Source: CAVHXA01 sp963639765 (GTDB lineage Bacteria; Bacillota; Clostridia; Oscillospirales; Oscillospiraceae). From it: a stretch of 64,000 bases of DNA. A model generated the notes under the pieces. That model did not search any database. It worked only from the letters and a program-made list of their open reading frames with translations, and was not told where the DNA came from. Below, piece by piece: positions 34,825 to 42,249 of this stretch. The translations under genes and the position numbers were made by a program. The stretch is taken from contig CAVHXA010000007.1 in assembly GCA_963639765.1 (NCBI GenBank), forward strand, positions 1 through 64,000, read 5' to 3'. Numbering within the stretch: position 1 is the stretch's first letter; each line of letters begins with the position of its first letter.

Positions 34825-35525
34825 TGGCAAAGAAAAAACGCACCTACACCGACGAGGAACGGATTGACCATCTGTGGTGCCAGGAACAGATCAAAGACCT
34901 GATGGGCCGTCGGGCTATGTACCAGGCGAACGACTGGCGTGATCGCGAGCTGCGTGAGCTGTGGGTAACACAGCCGGAGGAACTTGCGTCTGCGTCTTAT
35001 GGCCGCAACTGGGGCTATTACACAGGCATGGACAATATCCGGGCCTGGTATGTCGACGAGCTTAACAATAATATCAAAGACGATAACCATGGCGTTATCA
35101 TAATGCATCCAATCACAACGCCGCTTGTTGTTCTTTCCGGTGACGGAAAAACTGCACAGGGCACCTGGTGGAGCCTCGGTTTCGAAGGCCGACCGCACGA
35201 TGGACAGGCAAAGGTAGACTGGTACGGAATACGCATTGCCGCCGACTTTATCCGTCAGTCAGACGGAAGCTGGAGAATCTGGCATCTGTTCGAATCCAAC
35301 GATTACGAATATGAAACCGGATCAAGCATGGGTACATGTAAATCCTTCCCGGAACCCGGGACACTGGCTCCGGAGATCGAATTCGGCAGGCCAACAATAC
35401 CCATGCAGGCACACAAGCGCTGTTTCGGCTGGGTAGATGGCTATCCGCACCTGCCGGATCAATACGACACATTCAGCGAGGACTTCGGATTTGGCCCGGA
35501 GGGCAATCCTCGCTATGAAGGCTGA
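34824..35525 (+). CDS. SnoaL/NTF2-like protein 2
   Basis: A 233-aa paralogue of the preceding protein. WCQEQIKDLMGRRAMYQAND aligns with the first helix of protein 1, and DFIRQSDGSWRIWHLFESND with its last core strands. The tail HLPDQYDTFSEDFGFG repeats the LP-x2-Y-x-TF motif. It starts in the stop codon of protein 1, so the two are made together and may form a hetero-oligomer. Catalytic residues are not certain. Cytoplasmic; no signal peptide. Confidence 0.78.
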   Translation: MAKKKRTYTDEERIDHLWCQEQIKDLMGRRAMYQANDWRDRELRELWVTQPEELASASYGRNWGYYTGMDNIRAWYVDELNNNIKDDNHGVIIMHPITTPLVVLSGDGKTAQGTWWSLGFEGRPHDGQAKVDWYGIRIAADFIRQSDGSWRIWHLFESNDYEYETGSSMGTCKSFPEPGTLAPEIEFGRPTIPMQAHKRCFGWVDGYPHLPDQYDTFSEDFGFGPEGNPRYEG

Positions 35526-35539
35526 AGGGAGGGAAGACC

Positions 35540-36958
35540 ATGGCAAAGCTAGATCTGAAAACCCGTATTCAAAAGGCAGAGGGCTGCGAAGCTGCCGAAT
35601 ATCTTCATGCAAGGCACTCCTATCTGCATGCTGTAGCGCACGGAAAGGAAGAATGGGGTGAATTCTGGTCCAGAGATGATGAAACATCATGGGGACATTC
35701 TTTCGGGCGTTTTCGTGGTTTCGATAGCATCTGGTACAACTCTGTCGTCATATACAACGAAACCGGCTATCAGGGCTACTGCCAGAACTGCGAGCAATAC
35801 CCTGAGCTGGCCTGGTATGACCCGCGCGGTCTGCGCGAATGCGCTGTGCACACGCTTGGAACAGACATTATTGTAGCTGCTGATGATGGCATGAGTGTGC
35901 GTGCCAGCTTCCTGACTCCCGGCGTCCTGTTTAACAGCTTCGGCCGGGGCGATGGCTTTTTCGGCCTTACACTGTGGGAACGGTATGGCGCCGATTTTGT
36001 CTATGAAAACGGTGAGTGGAAGTTTTTTGTCGAGCAGGTATGTCCGGATATGGGCGGACCAAGTGACATGTGCAATCCCGGCCGTGACAACTGGAACAAA
36101 ATGAAACAGGGTCAGTCCGGGGGAGCTGGCGGTTCAAAAGGAAATACCTGGATTAACGAAAAATTCACCACGCATGCAAACTACGCGCCCTGTCTTCCTG
36201 TACAGAATACGGTCCCATGGCCTGAGCCATACGCAACCTATGATATGAATAACTATCCGACGGGAGCATATGCGCCGCATCGAAACAAGGCAACCGAAGA
36301 GCCGAAACCTGCACCTGCAGTCAGCGGCGCACCCGGAGCGGGCGGACCTCCGCAGGGCATGGGCGGCGCACCCGGAGCAGGCGGACCTCCGCAGGGCATG
36401 GGCGGCGCACCCGGAGCAGGCGGTCCCCCACAGGGCATGGGCGGCGCACCCGGAGCGGGCGGACCTCCGCAGGGCATGGGCGGCGCACCCGGAGCGGGCG
36501 GTCCCCCACAGGGCATGGGCGGCGCACCCGGAGCAGGCGGACCTCCGCAGGGCATCGGAACCACAACAGCCTTTGAATTGATTCGCCGCAAGGATATGAC
36601 GGCGATTTCGCCGCATGGAAATTCCGAGCTCTATCGTTATGCTGGGCTGCTGGATCATGTAAATGTCATTGTCAGTTACCAAAAGCCCGGCACAACGCAA
36701 ACAGGCAGCACGCCTGCAGATCATATTTGCATGATACTCTCGGGCACGCTGACCGTAACGGCTCAGGGAAAGACATTTGAGGTTGGTCCGGGTGACGCCA
36801 TGCGTTTTGCCGGAGGCCAGGAACGCACCATGGCCAATAATACCGATGAAGATGTCTGCCTGCTGCTTGTTGACGGCGGAATGGGCGGCGGTCTCGGCGG
36901 ACAGAATGGTGCGCCCGGAGCCGGCGGACCTCCGCAGGGCGGTCCGGGTCCCGGATAA
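35540..36958 (+). CDS. SnoaL-like / Gly-Pro repeat / cupin fusion protein
   Basis: A 472-aa three-part protein. Residues 1-250 form a third SnoaL-like domain (LTLWERYGADFVYENGEWKF is its core strand pair) with a tail resembling the LP-Y-TF motif of its neighbours. Residues 263-340 are six identical 13-aa units (GAPGAGGPPQGMG, the last with Ile), encoded by a 39-bp tandem repeat. Residues about 345-450 form a cupin (PADHICMILSGTLTVTAQGK and FEVGPGDAMRFAGG). A seventh half unit ends the protein. The metal ligands of the cupin look incomplete. GGGAGG is 9 bases before ATG; 14 bases follow protein 2. Confidence 0.8.
   Translation: MAKLDLKTRIQKAEGCEAAEYLHARHSYLHAVAHGKEEWGEFWSRDDETSWGHSFGRFRGFDSIWYNSVVIYNETGYQGYCQNCEQYPELAWYDPRGLRECAVHTLGTDIIVAADDGMSVRASFLTPGVLFNSFGRGDGFFGLTLWERYGADFVYENGEWKFFVEQVCPDMGGPSDMCNPGRDNWNKMKQGQSGGAGGSKGNTWINEKFTTHANYAPCLPVQNTVPWPEPYATYDMNNYPTGAYAPHRNKATEEPKPAPAVSGAPGAGGPPQGMGGAPGAGGPPQGMGGAPGAGGPPQGMGGAPGAGGPPQGMGGAPGAGGPPQGMGGAPGAGGPPQGIGTTTAFELIRRKDMTAISPHGNSELYRYAGLLDHVNVIVSYQKPGTTQTGSTPADHICMILSGTLTVTAQGKTFEVGPGDAMRFAGGQERTMANNTDEDVCLLLVDGGMGGGLGGQNGAPGAGGPPQGGPGPG
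36326..36559 (+). repeat. Six in-frame 39-bp tandem repeats
   Basis: Six adjacent copies of a 39-base unit code GAPGAGGPPQGMG. Copies differ only at a few third positions (GCG/GCA, GGACCT/GGTCCC), so the array is recent or kept uniform by recombination. No spacers, hence not CRISPR. Copy number is likely to vary between strains. Confidence 0.97.
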
Positions 36959-36968
36959 GTATGAATAG

Positions 36969-36989
36969 CCTCCCCCAAAATGGGGGAGG
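36969..36989 (+). promoter_or_regulatory. Intercistronic hairpin before the solute-binding lipoprotein
   Basis: Perfect 8-bp stem CCTCCCCC/GGGGGAGG with a 5-base loop, 11 bases past the cupin-fusion stop, no T run. Like the livK-livH hairpin it may adjust relative transcript levels next to a binding-protein gene. Confidence 0.6.
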
Positions 36990-37023
36990 TGTTCAAATAC
37001 GGCATAGCATAGGAGGAATGAAA

Positions 37024-38787
37024 ATGCAAAGACTGATCAGCCTGCTTTTGGTGCTGGCAATGCTGTGTGCGCTGTTTATCGGATGCAGCAGGACCGAGGC
37101 TCCGGCAGAAGAACAGACAGCCGCTGCACAGAAGCCATCAACCGAAAGTACATCCGACGAATCGCCCACAGAATCAGAATCATCCACAGAATCCGAGGCT
37201 GCTGCAGAACCGGAGCCGCTCCCGGAACAGGCAGAGGATGTTTCGGAGGAATCCGCACCGGAACCGGAGCAGACTGCCGAATCGGAGCGTGGGGTTGTTG
37301 CACTGCCCCTGGCAGAGGGCGAAACACTCAAATACTGGCTTCCGTGGCTCCAAATGCTGGACTCCTACTACTCGGAGTACAACGAACACCCTGCCATAGC
37401 CAAGGCAGAAGAACGCACCGGTGTACACATTGAGTTTATCTCAACATCACAACAGGCAGCCACAATGGAATTTTCGCTGATGCTGGCAGCGGGAGATTAT
37501 CCGGATATTATATCAAATATCAGCTACTACACGAACGGTCTGGATCATGCCGTGCAGGAAGAGATCTTTGTTGATCTGGCTCCGCATCTGGCAGATTGGG
37601 CTCCGGACTATAATTATTATCTTCAGTCAAATGAGATATGGAAAAAATATGCCACAACCGACGAAGGAAACATTGTTGGCTTCTATGGCTTTGACAGGTT
37701 AAATCTGGGCGACAGCTCAGGTCCGATGATTCGCCAGGACTGGCTGGACTCGCTTGGCCTGGATACACCGGAGACAATTGACGACTGGTACGAAACACTT
37801 ACTGCATTCAAGCAGGCTTATGACATTTCCGATCCGTATATGATGTCTGCGACCTGCACATCTCTGGCTTCCGCATTTAACACCACGGCGTTTGATTTGT
37901 CCGGAACAAATGGAGCCTGCTTTTATCTGAAAGACGGGAAGGTAACCTGTGCCTTTGTAGAGCCTGAGTATCGTGACTATATAGAAGCTATGCACAAATG
38001 GCATTCCGAAGGTCTGTTTGCCAAAGAGTTTTATGCCAGAACCGGATCGACTGCTCAGGATGAGATGACATCCGCTATTCTCAATGGGCAGTGCGGAATT
38101 TTCGAGACAGTCATGAAGAATGTGGAAGACTACGAAAAGCAGTCTGCCATAGACGGCTTTGCGCTCAGCGCCATTACCTGGCCAAAGCATTCAGACGGAT
38201 CTGGTCTTAACAACAAGAAGATAGACCCCGGCATGGGTTCAACGAGCGCCATTTCCACAAACTGTGCCAATCTGGAATTGGCAATGAACTGGGCCAACTA
38301 CTGGTTTACTGATGAGGGCCAGCTTCTGGCCAACTACGGTGTTGAGGGTTTATCCTATACATTGGACGCGGACGGAAAACCTGTGTATACCGATGTCATC
38401 GACAGCAATCCGGATGGGCTGATTTTCCAAATTGCCCGACTGATGTACTGTTTTAACCAGATTCCGTCTCTTGGTGACCCGACCATTGTCCGCGACCATG
38501 TGTATTCTCAGAGGGTTATTGATGCATCCGGCATATGGAATTCGTCTTATGCGGACAGTTCCATGGTCCTGTCCGGATCGGTTGCATTGAGTGTAGAAGA
38601 GGCTGAAATATATTCCGGCATCTATCCTGATATTGCTACCTATGCAACAGAGACTATTCTTCGGTTTATTCTCGGCGAAACCCCGATGGAAGAATGGGAT
38701 TCCTTTGTTGAGCAGGTTCAAGCAGAAGGTATTGATGAATGTACGGCTCAATATCAGTCGGCCTATGATCGTTATGTCGGACGCTGA
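37024..38787 (+). CDS. Extracellular solute-binding lipoprotein, family 1 type, without adjacent permeases
   Basis: A 587-aa secreted lipoprotein. Signal peptide with lipobox LFIGC, then a Glu/Ser/Pro-rich linker of about 60 residues, then a periplasmic-binding fold similar to LplA/LipO oligosaccharide-binding proteins (EERTGVHIEFIS, MLAAGDYPDII, NWANYWFTDEGQLLANYGVEG). ATG at 37024 has AGGAGG 7 bases upstream. No permease or ATPase follows, so it either feeds a remote transporter or senses. Being last in the SnoaL operon ties it to that pathway. Confidence 0.85.
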   Translation: MQRLISLLLVLAMLCALFIGCSRTEAPAEEQTAAAQKPSTESTSDESPTESESSTESEAAAEPEPLPEQAEDVSEESAPEPEQTAESERGVVALPLAEGETLKYWLPWLQMLDSYYSEYNEHPAIAKAEERTGVHIEFISTSQQAATMEFSLMLAAGDYPDIISNISYYTNGLDHAVQEEIFVDLAPHLADWAPDYNYYLQSNEIWKKYATTDEGNIVGFYGFDRLNLGDSSGPMIRQDWLDSLGLDTPETIDDWYETLTAFKQAYDISDPYMMSATCTSLASAFNTTAFDLSGTNGACFYLKDGKVTCAFVEPEYRDYIEAMHKWHSEGLFAKEFYARTGSTAQDEMTSAILNGQCGIFETVMKNVEDYEKQSAIDGFALSAITWPKHSDGSGLNNKKIDPGMGSTSAISTNCANLELAMNWANYWFTDEGQLLANYGVEGLSYTLDADGKPVYTDVIDSNPDGLIFQIARLMYCFNQIPSLGDPTIVRDHVYSQRVIDASGIWNSSYADSSMVLSGSVALSVEEAEIYSGIYPDIATYATETILRFILGETPMEEWDSFVEQVQAEGIDECTAQYQSAYDRYVGR

Positions 38788-38811
38788 TACAATATGCATG
38801 ACATTTCCGAA

Positions 38812-38882
38812 ATCGAGTGGGAGGGGCTGAATAGCCCCGACCTCTCACATCACCGTGCGTACCGACCGGTACATGGCGGCTC
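38812..38882 (-). mobile_element. Degenerate 3' end of a group II intron (domains V-VI)
   Basis: On the minus strand the segment reads GAGCCGCC, a GTACC/GGTAC hairpin, GCACGGTG, GTGAGAGGTCGGGGC, then a GGGGC/GCCCC hairpin and CCTCCCACTCGAT. This order matches the domain V/VI end of bacterial group II introns as I know them. No reverse transcriptase frame or 5' part is present, so it is a remnant. Confidence 0.6.
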
Positions 38883-38896
38883 AATCGCATAGTGCA

Positions 38897-38945
38897 AGGA
38901 CTCGTAACTGCTCAGGATATCGAAGTATCCTGCTGTTGCGAGTCT
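38897..38945 (+). terminator. Terminator of the SnoaL operon
   Basis: Interrupted stem: AGGACTCG (38897-38904) with CGAGTCTTT (38939-38947 region) outside, AGGATA/TATCCT (38914-38919 with 38926-38931) inside. TCTTTC follows on the plus strand. It lies about 110 bases past the lipoprotein stop. Confidence 0.55.
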
Positions 38946-38963
38946 TTCGCCTGTAGTGGAGTT

Positions 38964-39021
38964 AAGGCAACACCGCGGCGCATTCGGTGAAGGCCACAGA
39001 CGAATTGTGCGGTATTGCCTT
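38964..39021. repeat. MITE-like repeat, 58-bp minimal copy
   Basis: Ends AAGGCAACACCGC and GCGGTATTGCCTT are near-perfect inverted repeats (one mismatch). Inside, CGGTGAAGGCCACAGACGAATTGTGC matches the copies at 43947-44009 and 52451-52629. The right end supplies the stop codon of the methyltransferase gene. Confidence 0.75.
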
Positions 39022-39877
39022 ATGACTGATGCATAAGACCAAGCTGATAAAAGGCAACCGCGCTTGCAGCAGCGACATTCAGTGAATCCACGCCGTGCGT
39101 CATTGGAATGCAGAGTGTATAATCACATCGTGCAATTGTTTCGGCGGCCAATCCGTCTCCCTCCGTGCCGAGAACAACGGCCAGCCGGGGCAGGCTCTGC
39201 AGATGTGGATCCGAAATGCTCAGTGCGTCCTTCCGAAGAGCCATGGCAGCGGTTTTAAAACCCATGTCGTGCAGCAGATCCTGCCAGTCAGATCCATCCG
39301 GCAAATAAGTCCAGGGAACCTGAAAAACGGTTCCCATGCTTACACGGCTGGCTCTTCGATAGAGAGGGTCGCTCCCGGAACTCGTAAGGAGTACCGCATC
39401 CATGCCCAACGCAGCGGCAGAGCGAAATATTGCACCGATGTTGGTAGGATTCATTATATTTTCTAATACTGCAATTCTTCTGGCATTGGCGCAAATGGCC
39501 TCTGGCGTTGGCAGATCGGGCCGGAGCATGGCACACAGCATGCCGCGCGTGAGATGGAATCCTGTCAGCTGCGTCAAAAGGTCCGGATCGGCCGTATATA
39601 CCGGAATATCCTGCGGACAGCGCGACAGAAGATCGCCGCCCTTTCCGTGAACATGGCGGGCTTCCATAAGAAAACACTCCGGGATACAGCCACCGTCCAG
39701 AGCTCGACTGATAACCAAAGGACTTTCGGCAACAAAACGTGCGTGCTTTGGATCGGCACGATTGAGCAGCTGGTTTTCACTTAATCTTGCAAACACGTCA
39801 AGCTCCGGGGCATGAAAATTTTCAATTGGAATAATTCGGGCCATAGCAGATTCTACCTTTTTCAGTTTTCCTGTCAT
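39020..39877 (-). CDS. SpoU/TrmH-family RNA 2'-O-methyltransferase
   Basis: A 285-aa SPOUT methyltransferase for ribose methylation of rRNA or tRNA. The trefoil-knot SAM site is visible as VLENIMNPTNIGAIFRSAAA, VVLGTEGDGLA and IPMTHGVDSLNVAAASAV. An N-terminal substrate-binding domain covers the first 100 residues. ATG at 39877 has GAGG 7 bases upstream; a second ATG at 39844 is possible. The stop codon lies in the end of a repeat element, so the natural C-terminus may have been changed by its insertion. Confidence 0.88.
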   Translation of the reverse strand: MTGKLKKVESAMARIIPIENFHAPELDVFARLSENQLLNRADPKHARFVAESPLVISRALDGGCIPECFLMEARHVHGKGGDLLSRCPQDIPVYTADPDLLTQLTGFHLTRGMLCAMLRPDLPTPEAICANARRIAVLENIMNPTNIGAIFRSAAALGMDAVLLTSSGSDPLYRRASRVSMGTVFQVPWTYLPDGSDWQDLLHDMGFKTAAMALRKDALSISDPHLQSLPRLAVVLGTEGDGLAAETIARCDYTLCIPMTHGVDSLNVAAASAVAFYQLGLMHQS

Positions 39878-39996
39878 TATATTTCCTCTTTCCATCAAAT
39901 GCAAGAGAGACAGCGGCTTTTCAGCTTGCTTTGCAATGCCTGTGCGGATATAATGGGACTGTGTGAGGCTGCGTGCGAAAGGAGTGAACAAGGCCG

Positions 39997-41109
39997 ATGA
40001 ATACTGTGCGGCAGATTTGCTGTTTTTGCGAAAAGTGGGGATCCGGCGGAATTGAATCCTTTCTGTTGAACACATGGGAGCATATGAATCGCCAGGAACT
40101 CAACATACACGTCATAACGGCACAGGTGGATTCACAGCTGTATCTTCCGCGACTTCAAGCCTGCGGTGTCACTCTGACCGTTCTGTCCGGAAGTACAAAA
40201 AGACTTTGGTGCAACCATCGTCTTTTTAAAAAGCTGCTGAACAACCATCCTTTCGACGTTATTCACCTGAATGCCTACCATGGACTCACACTGTGGTATC
40301 TCCGGGCAGCCGAAAAAGCGGGTATTCCGGTTCGTATTGCTCATGCGCATGGTACAGCTCTACGTAAAAGCAAAACCAGAGTGCTGAAAATGATACTTCA
40401 TACCATAGGAAAAAGCCTATGGGGCGAAAATGCAACCCTGTGTCTGGCTTGCTCCGAGGGCGCAGCGAGATTCCAATTTTCAAAAAATCAGACTGTTGCT
40501 GTTCTTCACAACGGCATAGACCTGAATCGCTTTGCTTTTTCATGGCAGATTCGAAACAATATGCGCAGCATCCTCAAGCTCGACGATCAGCTTGTAATAG
40601 GAACAGTCGGAAGACTGGAGAGCGAAAAAAATCACGGCTTTCTGCTGCAGGTGTTTACCATACTTCAAGAGATGCAACCGAACAGCATACTGCTCATCGC
40701 CGGCCAGGGACCGGATTTGGCAGATCTGCAGGCCCTGGCTGAGAAACTCGGTGTAATCGACCGCGTTTGTTTTCTGGGGCCAAGGCAAGATATCCCACAG
40801 CTTTTATGTGCTATGGATGTTTTTGTTTTGCCATCCTTGTTCGAAGGACTCGGAATTTCTGTCATAGAAGCACAAGCCAACGGTCTTGCCGTGGTCTGCT
40901 CACAGGGTGTGCCCGAAGAGGCTGTCGTCTCATCTCATGCAATACGACTCGATTTGCACGAAGGACCAATGGTCTGGGCAAAAACTATTCTATCCTGCGC
41001 GTCTCTTCCCAGAAACAATTGTCGGCATGCTCTGACGCAGGCTGCTTTTGACGTTGAACAAACAGCAGGAAAGCTGGAACAAATCTACAGAAACGGAGAA
41101 ATCCATTGA
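39997..41109 (+). CDS. Family 1 (GT4-type) glycosyltransferase
   Basis: A 370-aa EpsF-like glycosyltransferase of GT-B fold for capsule or exopolysaccharide. The N-terminal GGIESFLLNTWEHM binds acceptor; the donor site is VIGTVGRLESEKNHGFLL and PSLFEGLGISVIEAQANGL (the EX7E motif). The ATG at 39997 has only AAGG close by. Its stop overlaps the TTG of the next glycosyltransferase as TTGA. Confidence 0.88.
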   Translation: MNTVRQICCFCEKWGSGGIESFLLNTWEHMNRQELNIHVITAQVDSQLYLPRLQACGVTLTVLSGSTKRLWCNHRLFKKLLNNHPFDVIHLNAYHGLTLWYLRAAEKAGIPVRIAHAHGTALRKSKTRVLKMILHTIGKSLWGENATLCLACSEGAARFQFSKNQTVAVLHNGIDLNRFAFSWQIRNNMRSILKLDDQLVIGTVGRLESEKNHGFLLQVFTILQEMQPNSILLIAGQGPDLADLQALAEKLGVIDRVCFLGPRQDIPQLLCAMDVFVLPSLFEGLGISVIEAQANGLAVVCSQGVPEEAVVSSHAIRLDLHEGPMVWAKTILSCASLPRNNCRHALTQAAFDVEQTAGKLEQIYRNGEIH

Positions 41110-42086
41110 ATCCATTGGTTAGTATCATCGTACCTGTATATATGGCCAAAAGCAGTCTAACCCGATGTGTAGACAGCATTCTGGGTCAGAGCTATCATAA
41201 TATCCAGCTTATTTTGATAGATGACGGATCACCGGACTGCTGCGGGCTTCTATGCGATGGCTATGCCGCAGTAGATCACCGGGTTACGGTACTTCACCAG
41301 AAAAACAGTGGTGTTGCTGCAGCCCGCAACTACGGGCTGTCCAGAGCAGACGGGCAGCTGATTGCCTTCGCAGACGCAGATGATTATCTTGAGCCGGACT
41401 TTATTTTCTGTCTGAAAAACTGTCTTGAGCAAACCGGGGCTGATATGGCGCAGTGCGGAGAGTTCTGGGAAGGACGAGGTTCCGTTCCCCTGCCTGAGCA
41501 GCAGGAAGAAGTATTTGTTACCGGACCGATCGAAGACTTCGGTCCACGGGATTGGACTCGATTGCGAAATGCCTGCTGGGGAAAGCTATATTGTCGTGAG
41601 CTGATTGTCGACAGTCGGTTTGATCCGCAGTTTTCAATTGGAGAGGATCAGCTGTTTAATCTGCAGGTTCTCAGCAAGGCAAAAAAGCTTGCCTTTGTAA
41701 GAGAAAGGAAATACCATTACGTGCAGAGCGAAACAGGTGCAACCAGGACCAAACCGGATCAGGCAGCGTTAACCAGCTGCCGAAGAATGCTGATACAGGC
41801 TGCACAGCAGTTTTCCGAAAAAAAGACAATCAGCCGGTATCTTTGGGCAGAACAGCGAAAAAACGATCTGGACATCTGCTCCAGGATTGTCCGCTTTCAG
41901 ATATGCGCACCGGATCTCCGACGTGAGATACAAAGAGAGCTGCGCAAAAGTCTTCCGCAGATCAGGGAAGACCAATACTTTACAAAGCATCAATACCGAA
42001 AGGCCATGCTGATTGTCTACGCATGGCCGGTATACAGACTGATGATCCGGCATGCCGACAGAAAAAACGATAAGAATCGGATCTGA
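41106..42086 (+). CDS. Family 2 glycosyltransferase
   Basis: A 326-aa GT-A transferase. VSIIVPVYMAK at the N-terminus, LILIDDGSPD and the metal site FADADDYLEPDF are typical. No membrane helices. The TTG start at 41106 follows GGAG by 8 bases and overlaps the preceding stop. The pair forms a small surface-sugar unit without flippase or polymerase nearby. Confidence 0.9.
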   Translation: MNPLVSIIVPVYMAKSSLTRCVDSILGQSYHNIQLILIDDGSPDCCGLLCDGYAAVDHRVTVLHQKNSGVAAARNYGLSRADGQLIAFADADDYLEPDFIFCLKNCLEQTGADMAQCGEFWEGRGSVPLPEQQEEVFVTGPIEDFGPRDWTRLRNACWGKLYCRELIVDSRFDPQFSIGEDQLFNLQVLSKAKKLAFVRERKYHYVQSETGATRTKPDQAALTSCRRMLIQAAQQFSEKKTISRYLWAEQRKNDLDICSRIVRFQICAPDLRREIQRELRKSLPQIREDQYFTKHQYRKAMLIVYAWPVYRLMIRHADRKNDKNRI

Positions 42087-42249
42087 AATCATACTGCCTC
42101 AGGAAGACTGAGGAAACATCTTGCCAATCGGCATCCGGAATGTTAAACTGAACATCGGCAAAGTGCGGTCCAGGCAGTAGCTGCTGCGGATGTACCGGTG
42201 CAGTCCTGGGCTGCAGTTGATACAATATCTGTCACGGGAGGAACACTCT

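Noticed and set aside
36326..36559. Possible CRISPR array from regular 39-bp repetition
   Set aside because: Copies are directly adjacent without spacers and keep the reading frame of a protein.
36134..36724. Open frames antisense to the SnoaL-cupin gene, rich in Cys, Arg or Pro repeats
   Set aside because: They come from the 39-bp repeat read on the other strand; no start signals.
42087..42249. CCTCAG/CTGAGG hairpin as terminator of the glycosyltransferases
   Set aside because: The 6-bp stem is not followed by a T run on either strand; kept only as a note.
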